DNA of 64,000 bases from Coenobita brevimanus (GCA_032717465.1 CM064697.1:2402001-2466000), one strand, 5' to 3'. Counted from the stretch's first letter, positions 10,822 through 21,994 are shown. Program-made: numbers and translations. The notes: generated by a model from the sequence alone, not told the origin.

Positions 10822-10893
10822 AAAAATGCTTGTTGTACGAAAAGAAAAAAATGCTTGTTGTACGAAAAGAAAAAATGCTTGTTGTACGAAAGC
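10822..10893. repeat. 23-bp tandem repeat, 3 units
   Basis: AAAATGCTTGTTGTACGAAA repeated three times, nearly identical, so recently expanded. Confidence 0.95.
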
Positions 10894-10937
10894 GGGCGAA
10901 GAACAGTACAGAATGATGGGAGAAGAGAATGGCAGAT

Positions 10938-11160
10938 TAACCCTTGAAATATAGAGGCGAAGCTAATCGTATGACAGTAGCAAGAATGAATAAAAAAAGA
11001 TATAAAAAAAAGACTTCTCATCATTGAAGGTGTTAATAGAGACTGTTCCCAATCCCTTTACCTCGAGACGTTCCTCCTAGGCTGAATAAACTCGATTGTC
11101 GGTAGGAAAATAAATTACTAAAATCCTCTTACTGAAGGGGTTGAAGAGTAAGACTGAAGG
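10938..11160. mobile_element. Decayed CCCTTTCAGT-type foldback element(s)
   Basis: Left end AACCCTTGAAATATAGAGG, internal CCTAGGCTGAATAAACTCGA, right end ATCCTCTTACTGAAGGGGTT. A further internal end-like block ATCATTGAAGGTGTTAAT at 11020 suggests two truncated copies side by side. Confidence 0.5.
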
Positions 11161-11383
11161 CCAGGGGAGTGGGGAGAAGTGGTGTGAATAAGGTGGGAGG
11201 GTGAGTTCACTAGAAAAAGAAAGTTGAGATTGATACCTTTCGACTGCACGAGAGCCATTGGTGCAGAGAATAAGGTCCTACTAAATCCTGCAGATATAGA
11301 TTACGACCTGAAATAGTGGATTTAAATTGAGATCCTTAATTATATTACTGGGTGAATAGAGATAAAGGGATATTAACGGGTCA
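11161..11383. other. No gene recognised
   Basis: Mixed sequence, nothing supported. Confidence 0.4.
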
Positions 11384-11593
11384 GTATTCTCGTCGGTTAA
11401 GGAAGCACGCTAACACCTCTTCTTAAGCGATTTATTTTGCTTATTACGCCTTACTGTCCTCTTCTGTGCCATGTAAATCATTCAAATACCACCATACTCA
11501 GCAAAACATACAAATATGTATTAGCCTGCTGTTTCCAAAAAACAAATCACTAAGGAAGAGGTGTTAGTAAGCTTCTTAACCGCACGAGAATAC
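11384..11593. mobile_element. 210-bp palindromic MITE-like element with about 55-bp terminal inverted repeats
   Basis: The left arm begins GTATTCTCGTCGGTTAAGGA and continues TAACACCTCTTCTTAAGCGA. The reverse complement of the right arm begins GTATTCTCGTGCGGTTAAGA and continues TAACACCTCTTCCTTAGTGA. The arms match over about 55 bp with a few indels and substitutions. The loop (about 100 bp) is AT-rich and non-coding. Size and structure fit a non-autonomous foldback/MITE DNA element. I see no clear target duplication. Related arm sequences flank 38113-38500. Confidence 0.75.
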
Positions 11594-11629
11594 CGCCCAC
11601 GAATCCAGATAGAGGGCAGTGTGTGGTGG

Positions 11630-12290
11630 TGGGTTGAGGAAGAAGGAGGATGAATAGGATGGGGAGAAGGGAAGGAGGAGGAAGGAAAGTACTTACAGGA
11701 GCGAGGGAGGGTTAAGAAAGGTTGGTAGGAAATAGATGCAGGATACTTGGAAGATGGTATTGGGAGGTGGTGGAGGATGAGAGAGAAAGTATGGAATGGA
11801 CAGATTGAGGAATCGACAGGAAGTAGGTAAGGAAGGCAAGAATGAGAGAGGAAGAGGAGGGGAAATTAGACGGAGGAGTTAGAAAGTGAGGTGGAGAAGA
11901 TAGGAAGGTGACAAGATGAGGATAGAAGTGGTGATGTAAAAAGGAAATGAAGGAACGGAGGAGATAAGGTGATATGAAGGAAATAGGAAGATGCCGAGGA
12001 AAGGAAGATAAGGTGAGGAGGAGGAGAAATCAATATGAGAGGGAGAAGAGAGAAAGATGAGGATGGAGAGAGTGGAAGGTGAAGTGAGGGAGATAGGAAA
12101 GTGAAGAGAAGGAGGAGAAAAGAAGATGAGATGGAGAAAAAATGGGGGGTAAGAAAACCCAGAGAGAGAGAGAGAGGTGACGTGAAGGAGAGCGCAGAGG
12201 ATACGAGGACAGCAAGTGAGTGGATATGACGGGAGAAAGCGTACGTGTGGAAGGGGTGACAGGTGAGAACAGGATACGAAGGACAGGTGT
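11630..12290. repeat. Purine-rich degenerate repeat (GGAGGAGAAGATGAG type)
   Basis: Quasi-periodic GGAG/GAAGATGAG blocks. Minus-strand frames (11879-12322, 12030-12314) are Ser/Pro/Leu-rich reflections. Confidence 0.7.
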
Positions 12291-12343
12291 GTTAATGTAA
12301 GCTTGCATCCCCACAGACCCAAGTGAGACCAGAATACCGTGAA

Positions 12344-12345
<2 letters not shown>

Positions 12346-12421
<76 letters not shown>
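12346..12421. repeat. (GT)n microsatellite, 76 bp
   Basis: Perfect GT. Confidence 0.97.
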
Positions 12422-12423
<2 letters not shown>

Positions 12424-12549
12424 AGAGCAATTTCCCCTTTTGCACTAACTAGTTTATTAATATTCTATACTTCGTGTTGATAAAAGTCTAAATTTCGTGT
12501 TTCTGGGAGGTGTTGAAATTATTGTTAGCATCTGTTTATTTATATATTT

Positions 12550-12955
12550 CTATCTATCTTTTGCCAGACGCCTCAATCCCGTTTGGGGTGGCCACAAACA
12601 AATCGCCTCCAAGTCGCCCTGTCCCCCGCCATTTCACTGCCCTGCTTCCAACTCACACCCCCCTCTCTCATATACCTCTCCACCCCATCCCTCCATCTCA
12701 TCCTCGGCCTCCCCCTCCCTCTTTCCCCCTCCACCTCACTCATATACACTCTCTTCGTCAGTCTTTCACCCTCCATCCTCTCCACATGGCCAAACCACCT
12801 CAGTGTATTCCTCATAACGCTTCCTATCACATCCACATCCACACCACAACGTTCCTTTATATCCTCATTCGTCAGCCTGTCTCTCCACGTGACTCCACAG
12901 GCTCCTCTTAAATAACTCATTTCCACTGCTCTCACTCTTGACTTGTGTATTTTTT
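12550..12955 (-). pseudogene. LINE (non-LTR retrotransposon) pol C-terminal relic
   Basis: A minus-strand frame open from 13046 to 12573 has, from about its residue 33, a sequence typical of the region after the reverse transcriptase in arthropod LINE polyproteins: RVRAVEMSYLRGACGV, DRLTNEDIKERCGV, TLRWFGHVERMEGERLTKRV, then EVEGERGRGRPRMRWRDGVE and GDRATWRRFV. Known: this WFGHV-R-M ... G-R-RGRP--RW-D block is common to the C-terminus of many arthropod LINE ORF2-like proteins. The endonuclease and RT catalytic part are absent; upstream residues 1-32 do not look LINE-like, so the copy is 5'-truncated, as is usual. Frame is intact, suggesting a younger copy than those at 37.3 and 41 kb. The 3' end lies near 12550. 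Confidence 0.85.
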
Positions 12956-13440
12956 TATGCAAAGAAGAAGGAATCAAAGGCCAGGAGCCCGCAAATTGTT
13001 CCCTTCTAGAAAAAGCAAAAACAAGATAACAGAGAGCCAAATTCAAGATCCGTTCAATTCGAGGTGCCTGGACACACTGCGTTGGAAAGACTGGAGGCCA
13101 TAGACAGTAGGAAATGCAGACAGAAGGAGACAGTTCCAGAGTTGACCTGTTGCATACATGAAGGACTGGGATTAACGGTTAACGCCTGGAATAGAAAGTT
13201 GGACAGGAAAGGGATGAGAGTTTGTTGTTAGACGGGTGCTACTCGTGTTTGTTTATGTTTTTTTAGATGGGTATTATTCGTCGATTTTTTTTTTATTTTC
13301 ATCTTTGAGACCGCAAGAGCGACTGTGAAAGAATGATGCACTTTTTTCAGTATATATTTCGCTGTGGTATATGATTTTCTTCCGTGGTTGTCTGTGCTGT
13401 GTCTGGCTGTCAACTTTGATATTACCCTGATCGTCATTTT
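12956..13440. other. No gene recognised; upstream of LINE relic
   Basis: Unique sequence. A short imperfect duplication TTAGACGGGTGCTACTCGTG (13230) / TTAGATGGGTATTATTCGTC (13263) is present. Confidence 0.4.
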
Positions 13441-13790
13441 TCATCCTGTGCGGCCACCATTATTGCCTCTCTGAGCTTCTTTTCCTCTTTTTTTTCACCA
13501 CCTCAGCACTTTCATCTTCCCCTCAACCTACCCTCTTCTTTTATCCTTCAGTCCGGTAACGTATTCTTCGTTATATTTTTCTTCTGCTTCTTTCACGTCT
13601 ACTCCTTCTCCACCTGTGGTTCCTTCACACCCACCCACCCTCACCACCTTTCCTTTCTCGTCTCTCTAATTACTTTATATTCTGTTCCCTTTTCTCCTTT
13701 CCATCACTTTTCTCTCTCTCCCCTTTTCCTGCCCCTCATCTCTTCCCTCCCTTGCATTCCCCCCTCCCTTCCTCTTAGTTACTTAAGGAG
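13441..13790. repeat. Polypyrimidine-rich stretch
   Basis: CTTTTC/CCCTTCC low-complexity sequence without an ORF of interest. Confidence 0.65.
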
Positions 13791-13794
13791 GAAT

Positions 13795-13925
13795 TTTATG
13801 AACTGTGATGGTTAAATTTTGCTCTCACTTAATAGTTTTATTACAGTAAGTTTCCTCTATACAAGTGAAAAAAAAAATCGTTCGGAAGTAGCAAGAGAAG
13901 ACAAACGGAATGTGTTGCCTTAATC
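13795..13925. mobile_element. Possible fragment of the CCCTTTCAGT-type foldback element
   Basis: TAATAGTTTTATTACAGTAAGTTTCCTC and GGAAGTAGCAAGAGAAGACA resemble the family's centre and its GTAGCAAGAATAAAA flank. Weak. Confidence 0.25.
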
Positions 13926-14029
13926 AAAGTGTTATTCATGGGTGTAGCCGAAAAAAAAAAAAAAAGAGATTTGGGAAGGAGGGTATACTTTGAAAAGGAA
14001 GATAATGGTAGAGTCTTGGTATCCTCTTC

Positions 14030-14082
14030 CCCTCCTCCTTCCCCCCCCCCCATCTGTCTGCTTTCTGTCGTGCCCCCCAATC

Positions 14083-14175
<93 letters not shown>

Positions 14176-14905
14176 GGCCTACTACCTCTATTCCTTCCAT
14201 GCCCTCCAGCTCCCCATTCTGTGCTTCCGTTCATCCCTCCCCTTTTATGCCCGAGCTCTTCAACCACTGTTTCTCCGGTATACTTCTCCCCTACCCCTCC
14301 CTCTGCCTCCTCCCCCTCTCCCTCTGTGTTGTCCTCCGTCCTTCACGTCCTTCCCCCCTCCTCCTCTCCCTTCTCCGCCCTCCTTCACCTCCACTTCTTC
14401 CTCTGTGCTTCCTTTGCCTTTCCCCTCCTCTTTTCTTTCTCTTCACTCTCTGATTTCATCATATCCTCACCCTTCCCTCTTTTCTGTCACTTTCCTCCCT
14501 CCCCTTTTTCCCTCCCCTAACTTCCTTTCCCCTCCTTTTCCTTCACCTTTCCCTTTCTTTTACCTCTTCTCTATTCTTCTTTCATCCTGCCTTTCTCTTT
14601 CACTCATTACTTCGCTCTTTAATGTTTTATTTCCTCTCTCTGACATCATCATTTCCTTTCTAGTCCTTGTTGCTTGCTTCTTCGCCATATCCACCATCTC
14701 CACCTCTGCAGTTTTCTTCTTCACTGTTTCCTCAAGTTCTTCATACTTCCACTTTTCCTTTTTCACACTTCCACCGATACCTTTCTCGTACATAAACCCT
14801 ACTTCTCTCATATTTTTCCAGCCTACCTTCTTCACACTTCTGTCTTTCCTATCACACTTCTTTCACACACCTACTCTACCTGTCTAACACTTCCCACCAA
14901 CTTAT
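14030..14905. repeat. Polypyrimidine tract with (CT)n core
   Basis: Perfect CT 14087-14171 embedded in about 0.9 kb of C/T-rich DNA. The frames of 174, 176 and 237 codons here are Ser/Pro/Leu/Phe artefacts. Confidence 0.85.
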
Positions 14906-15115
14906 AAATCTCCCACTCCCATCCACCAGTTCATGAAGCCTTCCCCTCTCCTTTCCAACCCGGCCCTCTCCACCTTGCTCTGCCCTACTCTGTCCGGCCA
15001 CGCACCGCACAGGCCAGTTCCATTCTGCCCAGTACCTTCCAGTCCCGCCCCGCCCCGCCCTGCCCCGTCCCGCTGCTCTTGGCTGCCCCTCCACATCACC
15101 TCAGGGGTCGTAACC
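14906..15115. repeat. GC-rich low-complexity segment
   Basis: Degenerate CCCGCCCCGCC/CTGCCC pentamer-like units (15035-15070), including several CCGCCC (GC-box-like) strings. Could be a decayed pentamer repeat or a CpG-rich segment. Confidence 0.5.
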
Positions 15116-15671
15116 TGGTAGTGTGTGTCGGATCTACTTTTTCCCTGTAACGAAGAGCAGGTGCCTTACTCCTAAAGCTTCGCCATGTTTCCTAGGTTTT
15201 ATATAAGAAACCCTCGTGTAGAAGGATTAATATAAGGATGTTACACATGAAATTGATGGCCGAGACACTTTCAGTTATTTCATATATATGTTTAATTTTT
15301 CTTCTAGTTAACATCCTTCATTGCATGGTTGATATTAACCCCTCGACTGACTGGACCCTCCCATTATTTAGTAGAATCGTTGGCGTTATCCCGTGTTAAT
15401 TAATTCGGTGAAGTAAAAAAAAGTGAAAGGGATCAGTTGATACGGCAGTGGACTGTCCATCTGCGTTTTCTTTTTCTTTTTTATGTATCAGAGTCTGGGC
15501 ATCGACCAGACAGTTCCCTGAGGCTGAGAAGTCCACCTTCGTGCACACCACCACTAATAACCGCAGTCCTTACTGAATAAATGCTAGAGCTATCCCATTC
15601 AGGGCGGGATTGTTTTTGCTTCATGTCGGTGGGGCGTGTGGTGGAGGCTCAGATATGACTTTTAACGAAAT

Positions 15672-15676
<5 letters not shown>
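15116..15676. other. No gene recognised
   Basis: Mixed unique sequence. AACCCCTCGACTGACTGGAC at 15340 resembles the foldback element end, without a partner. Confidence 0.4.
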
Positions 15677-15703
<27 letters not shown>

Positions 15704-15708
15704 GATAA

Positions 15709-15798
<90 letters not shown>
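15677..15798. repeat. (CA)n-(AT)n compound microsatellite
   Basis: CA 15677-15702 then perfect AT 15713-15798. Confidence 0.97.
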
Positions 15799-15802
<4 letters not shown>

Positions 15803-16535
15803 CTGTCTATGTCTTTTCGTCTGGTTTCACCGTCCCTTTTTTCCTTTCGTCTGCATTCTTTTCTTTCCTCCTAACCAAGTCATTCTTCATTACCTAGTCT
15901 TTCCTTTCAGCTGTCCTCTCAACCATTCTCTTTCCTTGCCTCATTTTACATTCCCTTCTCGTACCCGTTTTCATTCTAACTTCAGCTTTCCCTTCGTCCT
16001 TGCAACTCATCGTGTCCCAATTTCATCTCTATCGTTTTCGTTCCCTTAGTTTTTCATTCGTACGTTACATTTCCTTTCCTTCTTGCTCTCCTTTCCCTCC
16101 ATCTTCCTTCCCTGTCGTGGTATCCCATTTTCTTCCCTTTTTTTTTCGTTCCCTTCATCCTTTTCGTCTCTCACCTTACCCTCGCCTCACGTCCACTTTT
16201 CCTTCCATCTTCTCCAGTTCCATTGCATTTGTACTTCTCATTCTCCTTTCTCCTTTCCCCTATTTATCCTCCTGCCTCTTACTGTCTGTTGTTTCTTTTT
16301 CGTTCATATAAATTGTCTGTCCCTCTATTTGGCCTTTCTGTCCTTTCTTTCGACTCTAGTTCCCTCCTTTCGTCTTCCTTCCCTTCCTCTTGGCCGCGTA
16401 TCTTTTCCGTCTCCCAGTATTCTTAACTTTCTGCCTCTCGTCTGTCGTAGTTTTCTTTCCATCCTTCCTTTTGCCTCCTCTCCCCTTATTCGTTTTTCCC
16501 TCCCTCCTATCTCACTTCCTCTCAGTTTTACCCTC
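15799..16535. repeat. Polypyrimidine-rich tract
   Basis: C/T-rich, TTCCTTCC/TCGTCC type. Frames of 103 and 153 codons are compositional. Confidence 0.75.
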
Positions 16536-16779
16536 TGGCTATAATGATAATGTGAGAGACGTGAGGGCGAAGGGAATGAAGGCGGGATATACTGTTCGTG
16601 CTAAGGAAGCAGTCGTGGAAGGAGTGAAAAAGGTAACTGCAGTAGAGATAAGATCGGGCTGTGAGGAGGAAGCAGAGTGAGGGTGGACTGCAGATTTGAG
16701 TTAGCGAGTGGGAGGTAGATGGATGGAAGATACGAGAGGAGAAAATGCGTAATGTGGAGCCCTCACCTCTGGCCAATGT

Positions 16780-17080
16780 ATGAGTGTGTGGGTGTGTAAG
16801 GGTGGGTAGTGTAGTTTAGTGTAGAGACCTCATTTCCTTTCGCCACCCACGGAAATGTGTGATCGTGAGTGAGAACAGGGTACTGTAAGTGCAGAGTCCT
16901 CATGCGTGGGCATAAGGGAGTGTAGTGTAGTGTAGTGTAGTTTATTGCAGTATAATGTAATGCAGCGTAGTACACTGTAGTCACGTTTGGTGGTGTAATT
17001 CAGTGTAGTGTAGTGCGTAGTGTAGGGAAGTTTAATGTAGTGTAATGTAGTGCAGAGTAATGTAGTGTAGTGTAGTGTTG
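16780..17080. repeat. Degenerate (GTAGT)n pentamer field
   Basis: GTGTAGTGTAGTGTAGTGTA at 16919 and many diverged GTAGT/GTAAT pentamers on both sides. Minus-strand Tyr/Thr/Leu/His frames (YTTLHYT) are its translation. Confidence 0.85.
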
Positions 17081-17139
17081 AGGCCTTAGCTGTGGCCAAG
17101 ACCAGAGTGCCAGTGATCGGCATACCCTCCAGCCCCGCC

Positions 17140-18000
17140 TGGCATCAGCTCCAGGACACACCAGCCAAGCAAGCATTCCACCAACTTCCATCACTACCTC
17201 TCTTTCTCACCCACCGCCTGGAAAATATGCACTCCACTCATCCACGTTTCTCCTGTTTATCTTCATTTATTTCCTCCCTCCATTTTTCTCTCATTTGTCT
17301 TAGTTTTTACCCAGGTTCCATTTCTTCAGATTCTTTTCATTATCTTCCCTTTTTCAGATGTACACCGTTCTTGATATTTTTTTTTCTCAGTTTCCTCTTC
17401 TTTTTTCACGTGTTTTCTCTCTGCAATCAACATCTGCTTAGTTATAATGCCACTGTTATTTCTCCGTCTCCGAACTTGCACTTCCCACTTCTCTGTGCTT
17501 TATGATTATTGTCATTCGTTTCTGTTTTTCATCTCATTTCACGCAAGACCATCCCATCACTTCACCTCTGTCTCTTCTTATGTCTTCACATTTTACATAA
17601 CCCTCCTCAAACAAACCACTGTCCATCCCTTTACCACGACCTTCCACTTCCCTTTCTTCCCTCAGACTTGGCCATTCCCTTCCGTTCGTACCCCCAAGAT
17701 CTCTCCCTCCTAGTCTTTCCACTATTTTCAGGCCCTCCTCTTTTCCTCTCTCCCTCCATTTCTTTCCTCTTCCTTTAATTCATTCCCTTCCTTCCTCCAA
17801 GGTTTCTCCCTCTTCCCCTTACCCTCCCTTCAGACCTTTCTCCTTTCACCACTTTCCCTTCTTTTCTCTTCCCTTCCATTCCCTTGAAGATATTCTCCTC
17901 TCCCTGCATTCCCCACCTGTCTCTTAAGATCTTTTCTGCCTCACAACTTCCCTCCGTTCCGACCTTGCCATCCACATCCCTCTTTTTAAGCCACCTCCCC
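17140..18000. repeat. Pyrimidine-rich low-complexity tract
   Basis: CTTTCC/CCTTCC type sequence. No motif in the open frames. Confidence 0.7.
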
Positions 18001-18017
18001 TTTGTTTTTATCCTTGT

Positions 18018-18022
<5 letters not shown>

Positions 18023-18084
<62 letters not shown>
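18023..18084. repeat. (GT)n microsatellite
   Basis: 62 bases of near-perfect GT. Confidence 0.97.
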
Positions 18085-18086
<2 letters not shown>

Positions 18087-18279
18087 GGGGATGGGGGTGC
18101 ACCGGAAATGACCCTCTCGAAAGCTTGCAATCGTGGTGCTGGTTTTGTTGCGTTAGTGGCATGAGCAAGGTCAGGCGGGGAGGGTGTGGGTGTGGTCGCC
18201 AAAACACTCACGCACTCTATAAAGTTACCTGTAATAAAACTTTTCTCGATTAGCCGTTGAATATATATGGGACTCGTAA

Positions 18280-18607
18280 TGGAGCTAGAGGAGTTAGGCT
18301 GAGAAGGTGAAGGGGTATTGTTGATGCAGGTGTTGTTAATGGTGTGGTGAGGTTGTATGGTGTGGGCATTTCGATGTCGATAGTATAGTGTTATGTGCGG
18401 CTGATGATATAAAGTGTGATATTGATGGTGTTGTGCGTGCTGTTGACAGTGCAGTACTGTGTGGTGTTGATGGTATGAAGTGTGGTGTTGATTACGTATG
18501 GCGTTAATCATGTAGTGACGTATGGTGTTGATGTTATGGATGATGTGATATGGTGAGATGGTATGATGTGATGCTGATGGTGGAATCTCGTGTAGCAGAT
18601 ATATATA

Positions 18608-18682
<75 letters not shown>

Positions 18683-18780
18683 GTTGTTATGGTGCAGGGT
18701 TCCGTGTAATGATGTGGTGGTGGTGATAATGTAGTGTTGTTTAATATATAATGTGATGCATATTGTTGATGGTTTAGCGT
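18280..18780. repeat. Degenerate GTGGTGTTGATGGTATGA minisatellite interrupted by (AT)n
   Basis: About 20-30 bp units of the theme GTGTTGATGGTATGAAGTGT on both sides of a perfect AT tract (18599-18679). The AT tract appears to have expanded inside the array. Confidence 0.7.
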
Positions 18781-19139
18781 CTACACCTTATTATTTTAGC
18801 TCCCTCGCCACACTGTGTCAGCCCTCGGGCCAGTTCTCACAGGAGTTTAAACCACTCCGCCAGCACCCTCGGGATCCCATCACCCTGACTCTGTTTATCT
18901 TGCTGTCCAGGTAATTGGCACATAATTAAGGTGTTCACGTTGTTTTTGTGGCCCCCATCTTAGCGACTGTGATCGACACATGATAAGTAGCCTACTGCGT
19001 GTTGCTGCGGGGAATATGTTTACCTTGAGTCCAAGGGCGTCATTGCTGCAGTTTGGCAACTTGAATAAGGGTCCTGTACAGCACCTGGTGAGGGTGTAAC
19101 ATACATTGCAACCAGTGCTGAGCGTATCATGTGTCAGCA
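18781..19139. other. No gene recognised
   Basis: Unique sequence with balanced composition. The 86-codon minus frame (18895-19155) has no motif. Confidence 0.35.
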
Positions 19140-19482
19140 CGGAGAATGGTATCACTTACATCTTAGAAGAACTGGTATCACCTTACACCGTAGGAGAACT
19201 GCTGTCATTTTACATCTTAGGAGAACATATACACATTTGGAATTCTGATACTTATGTCTTTGGAGAGAACTGATAAAATTTACACCTGTGAAGGTCAGAT
19301 ATCATATATACCTTCGGAGAGATCTGGTATCGCTTACTGATACCATTTACACCTCAGGAGAACTGTATCGTCTACTCACCAGTAGAACTGGTTTATTTAC
19401 ACATCAGGAGAACTGATATCACTTACACATCAGAAGAACTGGTATCATTTACACACCAGGAGAACTGGTATCATTTACATGT
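19140..19482. repeat. About 27-bp degenerate minisatellite, about 12 units
   Basis: Theme AGGAGAACTGGTATCATTTA followed by CACATC. Unit cores at 19145, 19168, 19195, 19220, 19264, 19318, 19358, 19385, 19409, 19436 and 19460. The last three are nearly identical and the earlier ones increasingly diverged, so turnover appears to have been at the right-hand end. Confidence 0.85.
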
Positions 19483-19639
19483 TAAACGCAAAAGATAAAC
19501 TAACCAATGAAGTTACAGGCGTCCACATTCGAACGTGTGAAACATGTTCGAGCAAGTAAGCTTGTTACTGCTGTGATTTCGGCTAAAAGAAACTTGTTAT
19601 CCCAGTTGCCTGATACTAAAGCACACACTGAAATGATCC

Positions 19640-20215
19640 ATCTTATATCAAAATGTGCTTGCTGTCACTTCAGGGGCGCCGGATTATACACGATTTAGAT
19701 TTTCTGTTCAATTTGGCACTTTTTGGATCTTTTCAAAACTGTTGGCGAATTTTGAGAGGAACTACTACAGTGACACCTAATAATTTTCCTTATGCTTACA
19801 GCGATGCGCGTAGGTCGGCTGTAGCTTTAACATTTTCCAAAATAATCCAGTTTTGGTGCTATTTTTTTTTTTCTTTTTTAACAATATGGTAGTGATTATT
19901 TATAAAAGTCAGTCAAGTATAATCATTGCCTCTGCACAGGCATTCCAGCGATGTGTGAAGTCTTCTGTAGCTTAATAACCTTCGAACTAATACTGTGTGG
20001 GTGGTCAGTTTGACACTTTACTTTTTTTTTTTCTTTCAGTAATATACCGTAGTGGCGAATTTTGATAAACGTTACTTATGTCCCGGTTCTTTTTCATAAG
20101 CATACCAACGGTGTGCGTAATTTGAACGGTCTCTGAAATAACTGTTTTGGTGCCGTGCGTGGTATGGCGTCCACACCTTAACCAATTAACAGTATTTTTT
20201 CTCTTGCTTGAACTG
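19640..20215. repeat. About 150-bp decayed tandem repeat, 3+ units
   Basis: Three matching anchors: CAGCGATGCGCGTAGGTCGG (19799), CAGCGATGTGTGAAGTCTTC (19946) and CAACGGTGTGCGTAATTTGA (20107). Also AATTTTGAGAGGAACTAC (19749) against AATTTTGATAAACGTTAC (20057). Spacing about 147 and 161 bp. Non-coding. Confidence 0.7.
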
Positions 20216-20632
20216 TGACAGTGACTGTAACTAATGAATATATTACCATTTAATGAAGTGGCAGTTTTTTGTCTTTCTTCTCCAGATAATAGCACTTACA
20301 ACTGCCCCTGTGGCGTTGTTGCTCTCAGGCTTTATCAGAAGTCGTGAGTGGTGGAAAGAAACACATTCATCGTTCACCCATACCTCATATTATCCTCGCT
20401 TCTGTTAGATGATATACTGACTGACGAAATTCCATATTCATGAGTATTTTCATTATGGCATTACACACTTTGTCTTTATTTTTTTATTTTTTCACAATTA
20501 CTCGACCTGCAAGAGATCCTGAATATGACACAACTCTAGGTTAGTGGCATTCAGTAGGATTTTTTATGCATATCTCAGCACTAAGATGTTGACTGGTGTG
20601 GTAGCACTGTACGTCAGGATTAAATAAGCCTT
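20216..20632. other. No gene recognised
   Basis: AT-rich unique sequence. Confidence 0.4.
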
Positions 20633-21004
20633 GTGCCAGACTTTGATCGTAGTACACAGTGCAGTGTGTGCGATGGACAGCTGCCAAGAAATGAACTCGG
20701 TGTCGGGGTGCGAGACCATGATGTTACTACGGTGATAATTCAGAATAATACCCTGCTAATGGGATATGCAAAGCCTGGCACAATTTTTTATCTGTATATT
20801 AACTCTGAATGGGTTAACATGGATTTAAGCAGCCATTTTGGCCTATATCATAACTTTTCTAGACATACGCCTTATCTAAGGGCACCAGTTAGGGTGATGG
20901 CTATGAGCTACGCGTACGGTTGTATTTCCGAGGAGCAGCTGGAGTTTTTATATCATGACTGTAATGTTGTAAGAAGTGTTAGCCGTCCACCTGCTTTTAC
21001 ATAG
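20633..21004 (+). CDS. Weak candidate ORF, 123 codons, unknown
   Basis: This is one of the few open frames over 100 codons in sequence that is neither low-complexity nor an obvious repeat. It has mixed amino-acid usage, one CxxC pair (CSVCDG near residue 10), and stretches such as GTIFYLYINSEWVNM and VRVMAMSYAYGCISEEQ. I recognise no family. An open frame of this length is expected by chance a few times in 64 kb over six frames, there is no visible splice or promoter support, and it could equally be a relic exon or a transposon fragment. Confidence 0.15.
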   Translation: MPDFDRSTQCSVCDGQLPRNELGVGVRDHDVTTVIIQNNTLLMGYAKPGTIFYLYINSEWVNMDLSSHFGLYHNFSRHTPYLRAPVRVMAMSYAYGCISEEQLEFLYHDCNVVRSVSRPPAFT

Positions 21005-21304
21005 TTTGATGTACAGTAGACTCGCCTCGGACCCTGAAATGGAAAAAGGGTAAAATAGGACTGTTACTACCGTTTACTGTTTTACCTTCACTGTTGTATA
21101 TTTAGCTAACAAATTGCCTTTATTGACTCTACGGATTGACCCTGTAACTCAAAATATTGCATACACAAGGTCATGCTCAAAACTCAACTCGCAAAGACGA
21201 GGCAAGCCCATTAATGCAGGTTGGAGGCTGATCTTTTCTGATAAACTAAATGTGTTCCGCCGATATCCCTAAAGATTGGGAGACTGGCTTTCCCTTCAAG
21301 AGTA
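21005..21304. other. No gene recognised
   Basis: Unique sequence downstream of the weak ORF. Confidence 0.4.
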
Positions 21305-21440
21305 TTAACTCATTTTAATACGGCGACATCTTTTGCATTTAAATCTGACTATCCCGAGACGATTTTATTCAACTATGGAAGAAATCTTACTAATAAAGGG
21401 ACTAAAGAAGGCTGTATCAAACCCCTCCAGTTCAGCGAGT
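21305..21440. mobile_element. Left half and centre of a CCCTTTCAGT-type foldback element
   Basis: TTAACTCATTTTAATACGGCGACATC end, then GAGACGATTTTATTCAACTA and GGCTGTATCAAACCCCTCCA: the family's terminal and central blocks in the right order. The right end is missing. Confidence 0.6.
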
Positions 21441-21473
21441 CTCCTACAAACAGAATTAACACAACCGAAGCAG

Positions 21474-21506
21474 ACTCAGACACAGACACAGACACAGACA
21501 CAGACG
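21474..21506. repeat. (CAGACA)n hexanucleotide repeat
   Basis: Five near-perfect units. Confidence 0.9.
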
Positions 21507-21990
21507 GCTCTTCCGGTCCTTGTCCTCCTCGTGGTGTACTCGTGCGTGCTGTACAATACTCCATGAACATTATGTACAAGGGCAAATAAGTGTTTGGTAT
21601 AAAAACATGAGATATTTTTGTAGCATAATATCAGTCCAAGGCTCTGTGCATAACTCGGGCTTAGACGTTTCGCTACGATGACAGCCTTCTAAGTTATCCT
21701 CGCCATCTCAAGACGCATGTGTTCGGCTTAAGAGAGATTTTATGACATGGAGAAGTAAGGTTTAACATTATAGAACCCCATCAGCATGAAAGGTTGAAAA
21801 TCGTCTGGAGGGAGCTTGAATAAACTTTGAATAAACCTAAATAAGATGACATCACCGTGAAAGTCTTAAAGATACACCCATGACAATGTTGAGATCTGCC
21901 ACAGAGAACAGTATTTGAAAAGGAAAGGCTAACAATGCATTTAAACCATAACTCCGCTACGTTGCTTGAAAGTTTAGTGACAAAACTTCA
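21507..21990. other. No gene recognised
   Basis: Unique AT-moderate sequence. Confidence 0.4.
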
Positions 21991-21994
21991 AAGC

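Noticed and set aside
13929..14887. Frames of 174, 176 and 237 codons
   Set aside because: CT microsatellite and polypyrimidine composition.
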